Under the pieces are notes generated by a model that worked only from the letters and a program-made list of their open reading frames with translations, was not told the origin of the DNA and made no database searches. DNA of 64,000 nt from Afipia sp. Root123D2 (GTDB lineage Bacteria > Pseudomonadota > Alphaproteobacteria > Rhizobiales > Xanthobacteraceae). The first letter of the stretch is position 1; the number at the start of each line of letters is the position of its first letter. The stretch lies in assembly GCF_001425835.1 (NCBI RefSeq), contig NZ_LMDP01000002.1, forward strand, positions 838,828 to 902,827, given 5' to 3'. Below are positions 47,228-56,256 of the stretch, one piece after another. The position numbers and the translations under genes are program-made.

Positions 47228-47379
47228 GCGTCTCCGATCATCGGCACAGACGGGTAGCGATCAAGGGCGCCGGGTATCGCAACATCGGAGCATTTTGACC
47301 AGAGGCGGCACGGCAAGTCAGCCATGAAGAGAGACGAGCACACGGACACGAACACACGCCTGTGAGCAGTTAGTTGCTC

Positions 47380-47844
47380 CTACATTTCGGAGTGCGCCTT
47401 CCACATATCGTAAAGATCCTCGCCCTCGATCCGGACAGGAACGTGGATCGCCTTCAGCGATCGCGCGGCCAACGGGCGCGCCATCTCGGCATAGATCGCG
47501 GCGGTCGACAGGCCGTAACGCTCGCCGTCCTCATTGGAATAGGCGTAGGCGACATCTCGAATGCCGGTGAGATGCATCGCTGCCAGACACATCGGGCACG
47601 GATGGCCGCTCGCATAAATGACGCAGCCATCGAGGCGCGGAGTGCCAAGCATGCGGCTCGCGGCGCGGATCGCCTGCAATTCCGCGTGCGTGGTCGGATC
47701 GCCGGTCGCCGCGATCTCGTTGACGCCGATCGCAACCACCTTGCCATCCCTGACTAGCACGGCACCGAACGGCCGGCCGCCGTTGCGAACATTGTCGCGG
47801 GCAAGCTCAATGGCTTCGCACAGAAAACGCCTGGCGCTCGACAT
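47380..47844 (-). CDS. nucleoside/guanine deaminase family protein
   Basis: Zinc-dependent cytidine-deaminase-superfamily enzyme of 154 residues. Active-site motif THAELQAI supplies the zinc-binding His and the catalytic Glu; the two zinc cysteines are in SGHPCPMCLAAMH. Similar proteins are annotated guanine deaminase or tRNA-specific adenosine deaminase; the YAYSNEDGERYGLS region favours a guanine-deaminase-like group. Start at 47844, supported by GGAGGTGAG. The upstream prmB stop is 20 bases away, same strand, so it may be the last gene of the uvrC-to-deaminase run. Confidence 0.85.
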   Translation of the reverse strand: MSSARRFLCEAIELARDNVRNGGRPFGAVLVRDGKVVAIGVNEIAATGDPTTHAELQAIRAASRMLGTPRLDGCVIYASGHPCPMCLAAMHLTGIRDVAYAYSNEDGERYGLSTAAIYAEMARPLAARSLKAIHVPVRIEGEDLYDMWKAHSEM

Positions 47845-47864
47845 GCTCACCTCCCGAGACGGGG

Positions 47865-48818
47865 TCAGCCGAGATCTTGCGCGCCGATCCAGAAGACTTC
47901 GCCGTCCGAGTCTTCGGTATCGAGCCACAGCAGCGGCAGATGCGGAAACGCAGCCTCGACCACCTCGCGGCCACGGCCGATCTCGCACAGCAGTCCGCCA
48001 GCCGGCGTCAGATGACGCGGCGCCTCCGCGATGATCCGCCGCACGATGTCGAGTCCATCCTTGCCGCCATCGAACGCGATCTTCGGCTCGTGGCGACATT
48101 CCGGCGGCAATCCAGCCATGCCATCGGCATCGACATAAGGCGGGTTGCTGACGATCAGGTCGTAACGGGCATCGCCGAGCGGCGCGAACAGATCGCCCCG
48201 ATGCAACGCGATGCAATCTTCAAGGCCGTAGTCCGTGACGTTGATCTTTGCGACCGCCAGGGCATCTTTTGAAATATCGACAGCATCGACATGAGCGTTG
48301 GGAAACGTCTGACTGGCGAGAATCGCGAGACAACCTGAGCCGGTGCATAGATCGAGCACACGCTCGACCGCGGTGGGTTCGTCGATCAGCGAGGCGTCAT
48401 CCCCGCTGAAATGGGTATCGAACAATTCGCCGATGAAGGAGCGCGGCACGATCACGCGCTCGTCGACGAAGAACGGCAGCCCGCGCATGTAGATCTTGTT
48501 GACCAGATAGGCCGCGGGCTTCTGCATCGTTACGCGCTGCTCGATCAGCTTGAGGATTTTCGCGCCTTCCGCCCTGGTGACGCGCGCGCCCGCAAACGGC
48601 TCGAACTGATCGGGATGCAGATGCAGCGCCTCGCATACCAGAAACGCCGCTTCAGCGACCGGATCGGTCGTGCCATGGGCGAATACAACATCCGCCTCGA
48701 CATAGCGGCTGACTGCGAAGCGGATGAAATCGAGCACCGTCACCAACTCGCCGGTTGCCACCTTGGGAAATGCCTTCGCCCGCACGCGCTTTGCCGGTGC
48801 TTTCGCTTTCTTCGCCAT
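47865..48818 (-). CDS. prmB: ribosomal protein L3 N5-glutamine methyltransferase
   Basis: SAM-dependent methyltransferase that modifies a glutamine of ribosomal protein L3; 317 residues. SAM-binding DLCTGSGCLAILASQ and the glutamine/adenine-recognising SNPPYVDADGM are clear. The N-terminal helical domain VFAHGTTDPVAEAAFLVCEA and VPRSFIGELFDTHF match PrmB rather than PrmC (release-factor methyltransferase), which is closely related. The basic N-terminus (MAKKAKAPAKRVRAKAFPK) is an extension. It starts six bases after the moaE stop. Confidence 0.9.
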   Translation of the reverse strand: MAKKAKAPAKRVRAKAFPKVATGELVTVLDFIRFAVSRYVEADVVFAHGTTDPVAEAAFLVCEALHLHPDQFEPFAGARVTRAEGAKILKLIEQRVTMQKPAAYLVNKIYMRGLPFFVDERVIVPRSFIGELFDTHFSGDDASLIDEPTAVERVLDLCTGSGCLAILASQTFPNAHVDAVDISKDALAVAKINVTDYGLEDCIALHRGDLFAPLGDARYDLIVSNPPYVDADGMAGLPPECRHEPKIAFDGGKDGLDIVRRIIAEAPRHLTPAGGLLCEIGRGREVVEAAFPHLPLLWLDTEDSDGEVFWIGAQDLG

Positions 48819-48824
48819 TCCTGC

Positions 48825-49292
48825 TTACTTTTTCCATCGCGCCGCGGCGGCGTCATCATGATCGCGCGCATCGACCCACGTTGTCTGATTGTCCGCGCGC
48901 TCTTCCGATTTCCAGAACGGCGCATTGGTCTTGAGATAATCCATCAGGAATTCAGCGGCCTGAAACGCCGCTTCGCGGTGCGACGAGGCGGTGAGTACCA
49001 GCACGATGTTCTCACCCGGCGTGACGCGGCCGAAGCGATGGATCACGGTCAATCCGGTCAGCGGCCAACGCGACATCGCTTCCTCGGCGTGGCGCGCGAT
49101 CTCGGCCTCCGCCATACCGGGATAATGTTCGAGCGTCAGCGCGGCGATCGCGTCAGCGCCCTCGCCGCCACGGCAAATGCCGACAAAACTGACAACGGCC
49201 CCGATATTGGTGTTGCCTGCGGTCAGCGCCGCGATTTCCCGATTCACGTCGAAATCGGCGGCCTGCAAACGGATGGTGACGAGCATCGTCAT
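48825..49292 (-). CDS. moaE: molybdopterin synthase catalytic subunit
   Basis: Large subunit of molybdopterin synthase, inserting sulfur carried by MoaD into precursor Z. 155 residues. Motifs: GAVVSFVGICRGG, LEHYPGMAEAEIARHAEEA, HRFGRVTPGENIVLVLTAS and the catalytic-lysine region LKTNAPFWKSE. Starts eight bases after the moaD stop; pgsA-moaD-moaE read as one transcript. ATGs at 49292 and 49286 are both usable. Confidence 0.95.
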   Translation of the reverse strand: MTMLVTIRLQAADFDVNREIAALTAGNTNIGAVVSFVGICRGGEGADAIAALTLEHYPGMAEAEIARHAEEAMSRWPLTGLTVIHRFGRVTPGENIVLVLTASSHREAAFQAAEFLMDYLKTNAPFWKSEERADNQTTWVDARDHDDAAAARWKK

Positions 49293-49300
49293 GGCGGCGC

Positions 49301-49552
49301 TCAGCCGCCGGTCATCGGCGGAAAGAAGGCAATCTCGCGTGCGCCGGCAATGGCGGCGTCGGGTTTGACGTGGGTATGATCGATCGCGGTGCGAATCACC
49401 CGCGGGGTCGCAAACGCGTTGGCGTATTCCTCGCCACGCGCCACCAGCCACTGCATCAGGTCGGCGACCGTGCGCACGCTGGCCGGCGGATCGATGGTTT
49501 CTTCCGCCTTCCCGACCCGCTCACGCACCCAGGCGAAATAGAGAACCTTCAT
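49301..49552 (-). CDS. moaD: molybdopterin synthase sulfur-carrier subunit
   Basis: Ubiquitin-like protein of 83 residues. Begins MKVLYFAWVRERVGKAEETI and ends FFPPMTGG, the C-terminal Gly-Gly that becomes the thiocarboxylate. Its ATG shares one base with the stop of pgsA (TGATG), so translation is coupled. Partner MoaE is encoded next. A longer frame to 49633 overlaps pgsA out of frame and is not used. Confidence 0.95.
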   Translation of the reverse strand: MKVLYFAWVRERVGKAEETIDPPASVRTVADLMQWLVARGEEYANAFATPRVIRTAIDHTHVKPDAAIAGAREIAFFPPMTGG

Positions 49553-50163
49553 CAGTCCTCCTCGATCAGGTGATGGATTCCGGCACGGAAATAATCCCAG
49601 CCAGTATAAAGCGTGACGATCGCCGAAACCCACAGCAGGACAATACCGATGATGGTGGTCGGGGGCAGGATCTTCTCACCGGCCTGACCCGCGATCAGGA
49701 ACCCGATGGCGACGAGCTGGACCGTCGTCTTCCATTTCGCGAGTTGCGTGACCGGCACGCTGACGCGCAACGCGGCGAGATATTCGCGCAGGCCGGAGAC
49801 GAGAATTTCACGGCACAGGATCACGATGGCCGCCCACAGCGACCAGCCCTTGATGGTCCCGTCGGCCGCCAGCATCAGCAGGCAGGACGCCACCAGCAGC
49901 TTGTCGGCGATCGGATCCAGCATCCGTCCGAATGCCGACGACTGATCCCAGATCCGCGCATAATAGCCGTCGAGGAAATCGGTCACTCCAGCGACGATGA
50001 AAACCGCCAGCGCCACCCAGCGCAGCCACAACGGCCCCTCGCCGATCGACTGGGCATACATGCAGCCCACCACCACCGGAACGGCGGCGATCCGCGAGTA
50101 TGTCAGCATATTGGGCAGGGCCAGAGAGTGGTTCGCCTGCTTCCGGGTCGTGACACTGGTCAT
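49552..50163 (-). CDS. pgsA: CDP-diacylglycerol-glycerol-3-phosphate 3-phosphatidyltransferase
   Basis: Inner-membrane enzyme making phosphatidylglycerol phosphate. 203 residues. The CDP-alcohol phosphotransferase motif is complete: DFLDGYYARIWDQSSAFGRM followed by LDPIADKLL, giving D-G-x2-A-R-x8-G-x3-D-x3-D. Helices include LWLRWVALAVFIVAGVTDFL and TTIIGIVLLWVSAIVTLYTG. ATG at 50163 preferred; a TTG at 50175 is possible. Lies between uvrC and moaD; uvrC-pgsA-moaDE is a conserved rhizobial order. Confidence 0.95.
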   Translation of the reverse strand: MTSVTTRKQANHSLALPNMLTYSRIAAVPVVVGCMYAQSIGEGPLWLRWVALAVFIVAGVTDFLDGYYARIWDQSSAFGRMLDPIADKLLVASCLLMLAADGTIKGWSLWAAIVILCREILVSGLREYLAALRVSVPVTQLAKWKTTVQLVAIGFLIAGQAGEKILPPTTIIGIVLLWVSAIVTLYTGWDYFRAGIHHLIEED

Positions 50164-50255
50164 GCGCGATACCAATACTGCCCGGGCCTCGGGGTCAACC
50201 GTTTAACCGCACCATTACGGCAGATGAGACATTCACTTCATAACTGCCAGACCCG

Positions 50256-52334
50256 TCAGCCGTGACTGGGGTGAAAAAAATCGAAGATCTTGCGAGCGCT
50301 TTCGGCGCTGACGCCTGGAACCTTGCCGAGATCGGCCAGCGAGGCCCGCTCGATTTCCTTCAAGGTCCCGAAATGATGAAGCAAAGCGCGCTTGCGGGAC
50401 GGCCCGATGCCGGGAATTTCCTGCAAGCCGGCCTCGCGGATGTCCTTCTTGCGCAGTTTGCGGTGCGACCCGATCACGAATCGATGGGCTTCGTCCCGCA
50501 GCCGCTGGATAAAATAGAGCACCGGATCGCGCGGCTCGAGCTTGATCGACGGCCGATCCGGCAGAAACAGCGTCTCCCGCCCCGCGTCGCGGTCCGGCCC
50601 CTTGGCCACCGACATCAGCGTCACATCGGTCACGCCCAGTTCGGTGAAAATCTCCCGCACCGCGTTCAACTGGCCTAATCCGCCGTCGATGATGACGAGA
50701 TCGGGCCATTGCGGGGTGGCGTCGTCGTCTTTCGCCGCAGCGTCGGGAGCTTCGGCGAGCAGGCGCTTGAACCGGCGCTGCAGGACCTCGCGCATCATGC
50801 CGTAATCGTCGCCCGGCGTCAGGTTCTCCGACTTGATGTTGAATTTGCGATACTGGTTCTTGAGGAAGCCTTCGGGCCCGGCAACGATCATGGCGCCGAC
50901 CGCGTTGGTGCCCTGAATGTGGCTGTTGTCATAAACCTCGATTCGCTTCGGCGCACGCGGCAGACTGAGCGAAGTCACAAGACCGTCGAGCAGCCGCGTC
51001 TGGGTCGCGGTGTCGGCGAGCTTGCGGCCAAGTGCCTCGCGCGCGTTGGTCAGCGCGTGCGTGACCAGGTCCTTTTTCTCGCCGCGCTTTGGCGTCGTCA
51101 CCTCGACCTTGAAACCGGATTTGATCGTCAGCGCGCTGGCGAGCAATTCTTCTTCCTCGATCCGGTGCGACAGCAGAATCAGCTTCGGCGCCGGCTTGTC
51201 GTCGTAGAACTGCGCCAGGAACGAGCCGAGGACTTCTTCCGCCGTCAGCGATTTGTCCGCGCGCGGAAAATAGGCGCGATTGCCCCAGTTCTGACCGGTG
51301 CGGAAGAAGAACACCTCGACGCAGGAGAAGCCGCCCTCCTGATGGATGGCGAACACGTCGGCTTCTTCCACTGTGCGGGGGTTGATGCCCTGCTGCGACT
51401 GGATCGCCGACAGCGCCGCAAGACGGTCGCGATAGAGCGCCGCGCTCTCGAATTCGAGATCGGCGGAGGCCTTCTCCATTTCAGCGGCCAGTTCCTGCTT
51501 CACCGCGCGGCTGCGGCCGGAGAGAAAATCATTCGCTTCCCGCACCAGCTCGCTGTAGCCGGGAAAATCGATCTCGCCGGTGCATGGCCCCGAGCAGCGC
51601 TTGATCTGAAACAGCAGGCATGGCCGGGTGCGGCCCTCAAAAAACGAGTCGGTGCAGGAGCGCACCAGAAATGCGCGCTGCAGGGCCGTAATGGTGCGGT
51701 TGACCGCGCCCACCGATGCGAACGGCCCGTAATAGCGGCCCGGCTTGGTCTGCGCGCCGCGATGCTTGAGAATCTGCGGCGCCCAGTGGTCGCCGGTCAA
51801 CAGGATATAAGGAAACGATTTGTCGTCACGCAGCAGCACGTTGAAGCGCGGCCGCAATTGCTTGATGAGATTCGCTTCGAGCAGCAGCGCCTCGGTTTCG
51901 GTTGCGGTCGAGACGATCTCCACCGTCACCGTTGCCGCAATCATCCGCGCGATGCGGGCGACATGACCGGTCAGCCGCGCATAGGATGCAAGGCGCTTTT
52001 TGACGTTCTTCGCCTTACCGACATAGAGCACGTCACTACCGGCATTGAGCATCCGGTAGACGCCGGGCGAGGTCGGCGCCAGTTTCACCGCGCGCTCGAT
52101 CGCCGCGCGTCCGGTGGCAAACGTTCCCTCCCCGGCGATATCCGCGGCCTCGTCGACGGGTTCCGGCAAGCGGCCTTCGTCGTCTTCATCCGGCACGGCA
52201 TCGGCAAGATCGAGTTCCTGGGGCGGAACGTCGGCCGCGCTCGCACGCCGCCGCGCGGAGCCGAGCCCGGTATCTTCCGCAGTCGCATCGACCGGCCGCG
52301 GCTTTGACGTCTCAGTATCGTCGTTATCCATCAT
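50256..52334 (-). CDS. uvrC: UvrABC excision nuclease subunit C
   Basis: Dual-incision nuclease of nucleotide-excision repair, 692 residues. The GIY-YIG domain starts after a ~75-residue acidic leader: [27 protein letters not shown], with the 3' incision site. An UVR motif (about 270) interacts with UvrB, an RNase-H-like domain near [20 protein letters not shown] makes the 5' incision, and tandem helix-hairpin-helix motifs end the protein ([19 protein letters not shown]). The acidic N-terminal leader is absent from E. coli UvrC (610 aa). The start could be GTG 52337 or ATG 52334/52331. Confidence 0.95.
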   Translation of the reverse strand: MMDNDDTETSKPRPVDATAEDTGLGSARRRASAADVPPQELDLADAVPDEDDEGRLPEPVDEAADIAGEGTFATGRAAIERAVKLAPTSPGVYRMLNAGSDVLYVGKAKNVKKRLASYARLTGHVARIARMIAATVTVEIVSTATETEALLLEANLIKQLRPRFNVLLRDDKSFPYILLTGDHWAPQILKHRGAQTKPGRYYGPFASVGAVNRTITALQRAFLVRSCTDSFFEGRTRPCLLFQIKRCSGPCTGEIDFPGYSELVREANDFLSGRSRAVKQELAAEMEKASADLEFESAALYRDRLAALSAIQSQQGINPRTVEEADVFAIHQEGGFSCVEVFFFRTGQNWGNRAYFPRADKSLTAEEVLGSFLAQFYDDKPAPKLILLSHRIEEEELLASALTIKSGFKVEVTTPKRGEKKDLVTHALTNAREALGRKLADTATQTRLLDGLVTSLSLPRAPKRIEVYDNSHIQGTNAVGAMIVAGPEGFLKNQYRKFNIKSENLTPGDDYGMMREVLQRRFKRLLAEAPDAAAKDDDATPQWPDLVIIDGGLGQLNAVREIFTELGVTDVTLMSVAKGPDRDAGRETLFLPDRPSIKLEPRDPVLYFIQRLRDEAHRFVIGSHRKLRKKDIREAGLQEIPGIGPSRKRALLHHFGTLKEIERASLADLGKVPGVSAESARKIFDFFHPSHG

Positions 52335-52459
52335 CACAAACTAGGTGCGGCTGGCCTGATCGGCCAGCGCTCATCAATCCACAAAACCGCCACGTCCGTG
52401 AGGCACGCAGATGGCCCTGTAAGACTCTCTTAATAACGTTCGGACCCCGAAGTCGGAGC

Positions 52460-52475
52460 TTAACGACTGTTTAAC
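52460..52475. promoter_or_regulatory. CtrA-type box upstream of the Omp25-like gene
   Basis: TTAACGACTGTTTAAC is an exact fit to the alphaproteobacterial CtrA full-site consensus TTAA-N7-TTAAC. It lies 135 bases before the ATG of the outer-membrane protein gene and 126 bases upstream of divergent uvrC. Function is inferred from the motif alone. Confidence 0.55.
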
Positions 52476-52609
52476 GTAAAATTCTCGATAAATCTTACAC
52501 ACAAACGGTGGACATCCGTAACCACGGAGAGCCATCGGCGCAGCCGTTTCGACAGCGCGACAGGAATCGATCGGCTGACTTTGTTGCGTGCGTATCGGGG
52601 AGAGTTGAG

Positions 52610-53233
52610 ATGAATAGACTAGCTTTTGGCGCGATCGTCGCCGCCGCCACTTGCATCGGGGCTTCCGCGCAAGCCGCCGATTTCGGATATGGGCGTCAGC
52701 CCGCACCCTACACCGTCAACCAGCCCCTCAACATGTACAGCTGGGCCGGCCCGTATCTGGGCGCCAATGTCGGCTATGCATGGGGCGACGTGACCAACAA
52801 CGGCGCAAGCCCGTCCGGCCCTGCCGGCGGCTTGCAGGCCGGTTACAACTGGCAGTCCGGCCCGCTCGTGTTCGGTGTCGAAGGCGACATTCAGGCCAGC
52901 GGCGCTGACGACACTTTCGCGGCTTGGAAATTCTCCAATCCATGGTTCGGCACCGCGCGCGGCCGCGTCGGCTACGCCCTCAACAACATCCTGCTCTACG
53001 CCACCGGCGGTCTTGCCTTCGGTTCGCTGAAGGGCGAAACGCTGGGCCTCAGCGAAAGCCACACCAGCCTCGGCTGGACGATCGGCCTCGGCGCCGAAGT
53101 CGCGCTCAGCCAGAACTGGTCGGCAAAGGCCGAATACCTTTACGTCGATCTGTCGAACAGCACGTTCCTCACCGGCCTTCAGCATGGCTATGAGTTCGGC
53201 ATGCTGCGCGTCGGCGTGAACTATCACTTCTAG
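52610..53233 (+). CDS. Omp25/Omp31-like outer-membrane beta-barrel protein
   Basis: Eight-stranded barrel of 207 residues. Signal peptide MNRLAFGAIVAAATCIGASA with cleavage after QAA; the mature protein starts with a Pro/Tyr linker, then SWAGPYLGANVGYAWGDVTN, a first strand typical of the family. Alternating-pattern strands continue to the final VGVNYHF with C-terminal Phe for BAM-mediated assembly. Rhizobial relatives are abundant surface antigens. GGGGAG lies before the ATG at 52610, a CtrA-type box is upstream, and an intrinsic terminator follows. Confidence 0.92.
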   Translation: MNRLAFGAIVAAATCIGASAQAADFGYGRQPAPYTVNQPLNMYSWAGPYLGANVGYAWGDVTNNGASPSGPAGGLQAGYNWQSGPLVFGVEGDIQASGADDTFAAWKFSNPWFGTARGRVGYALNNILLYATGGLAFGSLKGETLGLSESHTSLGWTIGLGAEVALSQNWSAKAEYLYVDLSNSTFLTGLQHGYEFGMLRVGVNYHF

Positions 53234-53258
53234 ATTTCGCGAACATCCACGCACGATC

Positions 53259-53290
53259 AAAATCCCGGGCGCACCGCGACCCGGGATTTT
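53259..53290. terminator. bidirectional intrinsic terminator
   Basis: Perfect 11-bp stem (AAAATCCCGGG, ten-base loop, CCCGGGATTTT) with T-rich sequence on the plus side (TTTTTCTTTC) and TTTTGATC on the minus side. It sits between the convergent omp and cold-shock genes and can serve both. Confidence 0.9.
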
Positions 53291-53314
53291 TCTTTCATCG
53301 AGCGGCGAAAACGC

Positions 53315-53530
53315 TCAGGGCGAAATAACGAGATCGACCGCCTTGGGGCCCTTGCCCTTCTTATCCGGTTCAACCTCGAACGTAATACGCTGTCCCTCGG
53401 TCAGATCTTTCAGTCCAGCACGTTCGACTGCGGTGATGTGCACGAACACATCGCGTCCGCCATCGTCCGGCTTGATGAAACCGTAACCGCGCTCTGCATT
53501 GAAGAACTTGACCGTACCAGTCATTGCCAT
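53315..53530 (-). CDS. cold-shock domain protein
   Basis: Single-stranded nucleic-acid-binding OB-fold protein of 71 residues. RNP-1 is RGYGFIKP and RNP-2 is VFVHITAV, both intact; starts MAMTGTVKFFNAERGYGFIK. Members are RNA chaperones in cold shock or stationary phase. ATG at 53530 with GGGAG upstream; an alternative ATG at 53524. The long, structured 5' region (hairpin at 53557-53579) is typical of cold-inducible mRNAs, but induction is not shown. Confidence 0.95.
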   Translation of the reverse strand: MAMTGTVKFFNAERGYGFIKPDDGGRDVFVHITAVERAGLKDLTEGQRITFEVEPDKKGKGPKAVDLVISP

Positions 53531-53556
53531 CGGGAACTCCCCTCCCCGCCTGTACC

Positions 53557-53579
53557 GCAAGTGCAGCACATGCACTTGC
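53557..53579 (-). promoter_or_regulatory. leader hairpin upstream of the cold-shock gene
   Basis: GCAAGTGCA and TGCACTTGC form a perfect 9-bp stem with a 5-base loop, 27 bases upstream of the cold-shock start codon. The stretch between contains the Shine-Dalgarno. It may be a temperature-responsive leader structure or an operator. Prediction only. The rest of the 287-base gap to rlmJ shows nothing recognisable. Confidence 0.45.
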
Positions 53580-53817
53580 CTGACTGGTCGCGCGCTGCCG
53601 AAACAGCGGCCTGGAAGGGGCTTCAGAAAATTCCGGACCGGGTTTTTCCATTACATCCGGAAGAAAGTCCGAAGTCGTTCAAGGGCCATCTGGTCCGCCG
53701 CTTCCATTTGCGAAAGCAGGGCGCAACGCCAGCCACGGGAACAGCATAATACGGTTCCCGGCAAATTGCCTACGGTCGTGATGACAGTTTCGTGCTACGG
53801 CCCATTGCACGTTCGGC

Positions 53818-54681
53818 TTAGGGCCGGGCGGTTTCGACCCGGTAGCGCCCTGCCCCGCCAAGGCCGAGCGGCTTCTCAAGCTCTGGCAGGATGACCTTCA
53901 AATCCGCCGCCAGCGTCCACGGCGGATTGACGATCAGAAGTCCCGCCGACACCAGCCCGGACTGCGCGGTCTGCGGCGCCACGCTGAATTCGACCCGCAG
54001 GCATTTGTCGGCGCCGCCTCCCGCTTGCTGCACGGTACCGGCTACACGTTTGGCGAGTGTATCGGCGGCGCGGCGCTCCTTGATCGGATACCACAGCATG
54101 TAGATGCCGTTCGGCCATTTGGCGAACGCACCCGCAAAACCATCGGCCATGCGGTCGAACTCGTCGCGGCTTTCATAAGGCGGATCGATCAGCACCAGCC
54201 CGCGCCGCTCGTTCGGCGGCACGAAGGCGGGCAGCCCGGTCCAGCCGTCGAGATCGACCACCCGCGCCTGGGGATCCTTGCGCAGCGCTGCGATCAGGCG
54301 CTTGCGTGCATCTGGCACGATTTCGCAAGCCACCAGACGATCCTGCGGCCGCATCAGCGCGCGCGCCACCAGCGGCGAGCCGGGATAGGTTTGCAGATCG
54401 CGCTGCGGGTTGAAGGCGCGCACGATGTCGAGATAGGGCGCGACCAGCGCCGCAGCGGCGTCGCTCAATCGCGCCTGCATCAGGCGCGCGATGCCGGTGC
54501 GCCATTCGCCGCTGCGCATCGCTTCATCGCCGGTCAGATCATAGAGACCTGCACCGGCATGGGTATCGATGACGCGAAATGCCGCCGGCTTCTCGTGCAG
54601 ATAGGTCAGGATGCGCGCCAGCACGATGTGCTTGACGACGTCAGCGAAATTGCCGGCATGGAAGGCGTGGCGATAATTCAT
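53818..54681 (-). CDS. rlmJ: 23S rRNA (adenine-2030-N6)-methyltransferase
   Basis: SAM-dependent rRNA methyltransferase of 287 residues. The start MNYRHAFHAGNFADVVKHIV is diagnostic of RlmJ (YhiR). VIDTHAGAGLYDL is the SAM site, and the catalytic motif is VLIDPPYESRDEF. Sequence length and motifs match E. coli RlmJ. Appears monocistronic; RNase T2 lies upstream on the same strand, 98 bases away. Confidence 0.94.
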   Translation of the reverse strand: MNYRHAFHAGNFADVVKHIVLARILTYLHEKPAAFRVIDTHAGAGLYDLTGDEAMRSGEWRTGIARLMQARLSDAAAALVAPYLDIVRAFNPQRDLQTYPGSPLVARALMRPQDRLVACEIVPDARKRLIAALRKDPQARVVDLDGWTGLPAFVPPNERRGLVLIDPPYESRDEFDRMADGFAGAFAKWPNGIYMLWYPIKERRAADTLAKRVAGTVQQAGGGADKCLRVEFSVAPQTAQSGLVSAGLLIVNPPWTLAADLKVILPELEKPLGLGGAGRYRVETARP

Positions 54682-54779
54682 GGCGCAGGGTTACGACATC
54701 GCGCGGCGAAAGTAACGCGATTGGATGCGACAAGTCCAAGGCGCATCCTGCGCGGGCTTGAACCGCGCAGAGTTGAAGC

Positions 54780-55484
54780 TCACCCCCCGCGCACCGGCGG
54801 CATCATTACCTGCTTGCGGCGGCAGGGACGGCGGTCGATCTCATCGCAGGCGCGGAATTGCAGGTCCTTGCTCATGCAAATCCGTACCTCGCTGAGGCGC
54901 TTGCTGTCGCAGGTCACCGCGATCGCCGCACTGCTCAAACCCGGATTGGCCTTGATGAAAGCATCCTCGATCGCGGCAGGCTCAACGGTCTTGGTGGTGT
55001 TCAGTTCGAGATAATCGGCCGGGATTTTCACGGCGGCCCGTGCCTTGCGGATCGCTTCAAAATAGCGCCGCGCGCCGAGGCCGGAACAGGTGCCGTGCTT
55101 GTCCCACTCGTTGTAGATCAGCCCCGGCGCAGGCATCAGGTCGAGCATCGAACTCATGACCCGGCGATCGAGCCGCGGCGCCGGCCGCTGGCAATAATTC
55201 GGGAAGCCGCGCTCGTATTGCGGCCATAACCCGTGCACCACGAACGAATAGGGCCGCCCACCGCACTGGATCCGTGTGTTCTTTCCGGTGTTGCCGCGCT
55301 CGCTTGCCGCCTTGCAGAACGATGGCGACCACGACAGCGACAGAACATAGAAGTCGAACTCGCCGGGCGCGTTCTGGCGCCGGTCCTGCGCCGCCGCACC
55401 GCTGACCGACAGCGCCGTCGCGAACAGGCCGACGACGGCCAGCGCCGCCAGCCGGCGGCCAATCAACCTCGAGAAACCCAACAT
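54780..55484 (-). CDS. exported ribonuclease T2 family protein
   Basis: Periplasmic endoribonuclease, 234 residues from the ATG at 55484. The signal peptide includes GRRLAALAVVGLFATALSVS with cleavage near GAAAQ. CAS1 is FVVHGLWPQYERGFPNYC and CAS2 is YNEWDKHGTCSG, together supplying both catalytic histidines and Lys/Glu. Several cysteines (FCKAAS, IQCGG, TCDSKR, ICMS) fit the disulfide pattern of T2 enzymes. Role may be scavenging of RNA. No operon partner is evident. Confidence 0.92.
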   Translation of the reverse strand: MLGFSRLIGRRLAALAVVGLFATALSVSGAAAQDRRQNAPGEFDFYVLSLSWSPSFCKAASERGNTGKNTRIQCGGRPYSFVVHGLWPQYERGFPNYCQRPAPRLDRRVMSSMLDLMPAPGLIYNEWDKHGTCSGLGARRYFEAIRKARAAVKIPADYLELNTTKTVEPAAIEDAFIKANPGLSSAAIAVTCDSKRLSEVRICMSKDLQFRACDEIDRRPCRRKQVMMPPVRGG

Positions 55485-55609
55485 GGATACGCCCCCGCTC
55501 CCTCGGTGCAGAAAGCCTACCGAGGCCAAAAGAACATTACAAGAACAAATATGCACCGCGATCCGGGCACCGGATGACGCCACATCAGATCGGAGATTTG
55601 GCTGAACGA

Positions 55610-56089
55610 TCAGGGCCGCGCGGATTTGCAGGACGGGTTGTAGGCCCAGTTGCGGTCAAGCCCCACGACGCACCATTGCACACCCGACTGATAGCCGGCG
55701 AAACCGCCGTCTTCGGTGATCGAGTAATGAACCTGCCGCACGCGGCCGTCGCTCAACAGCGCATTCGCGGAGCAGAAGCGGCGCGGAATGGTGTCCGGCG
55801 CGCCGCGGGACCACGGACGGAACGCCGTTTCATGGACACGATCGAAACCGGTGATCTGCAGGCTGGAATTCCAGAACGTGCTTTCCTTTTCAGCGAACTG
55901 ATAGGAAATCGCATTCAGCGCCTGCTCGCACTGCCCCATCTGGCCGTCATAGCGCGGCCCGGACAGCCAGAAATTCAGTTCGAGCGGATTGGCGGCCCGT
56001 GCCGCATCGCCCATGGCCAGCAATCCGAGCGCTGCGCCGACAACGGCGGCAAGGCTGGATGTCCTGAAAGATGTGAAAAGGTCGCGCAT
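55610..56089 (-). CDS. hypothetical exported protein (159 aa)
   Basis: Exported protein of unknown function; start at 56089 gives MRDLFTSFRTSSLAAVVGAA, a signal peptide cleaved near ARAAN. The mature part has a conserved look with Trp and Cys residues: LELNFWLSGPRYDGQMGQCE, STFWNSSLQITGFDRVHETA, IPRRFCSANA and the ending WCVVGLDRNWAYNPSCKSAR. Four cysteines suggest two disulfides. Small secreted proteins of this composition occur widely in Bradyrhizobium relatives; no domain name comes to mind. Confidence 0.75.
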   Translation of the reverse strand: MRDLFTSFRTSSLAAVVGAALGLLAMGDAARAANPLELNFWLSGPRYDGQMGQCEQALNAISYQFAEKESTFWNSSLQITGFDRVHETAFRPWSRGAPDTIPRRFCSANALLSDGRVRQVHYSITEDGGFAGYQSGVQWCVVGLDRNWAYNPSCKSARP

Positions 56090-56256
56090 GAAGCAGCCCA
56101 CCGCAAATCGTTGGGGCGGAAGGTGCCGCGAAGCCGTAACCGGGTCAAGTGCAACGCGGCAACACCCCGGAACAACCCCGTGCGGAGCGGCCAGCCGTTC
56201 TTTCAAAGGCTTATGATGGCGTTTACAGTGCCTCTGCGGAATCAACGGAGACGACG

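Noticed and set aside
50709-52307. 532-codon plus-strand frame opposite uvrC
   Set aside because: Antisense shadow in GC-rich DNA with no domain or start context.
52085-52334. Possibility that UvrC's acidic leader is a separate small gene
   Set aside because: It is in frame with the GIY-YIG domain without a stop, and no second start has a good ribosome-binding site.
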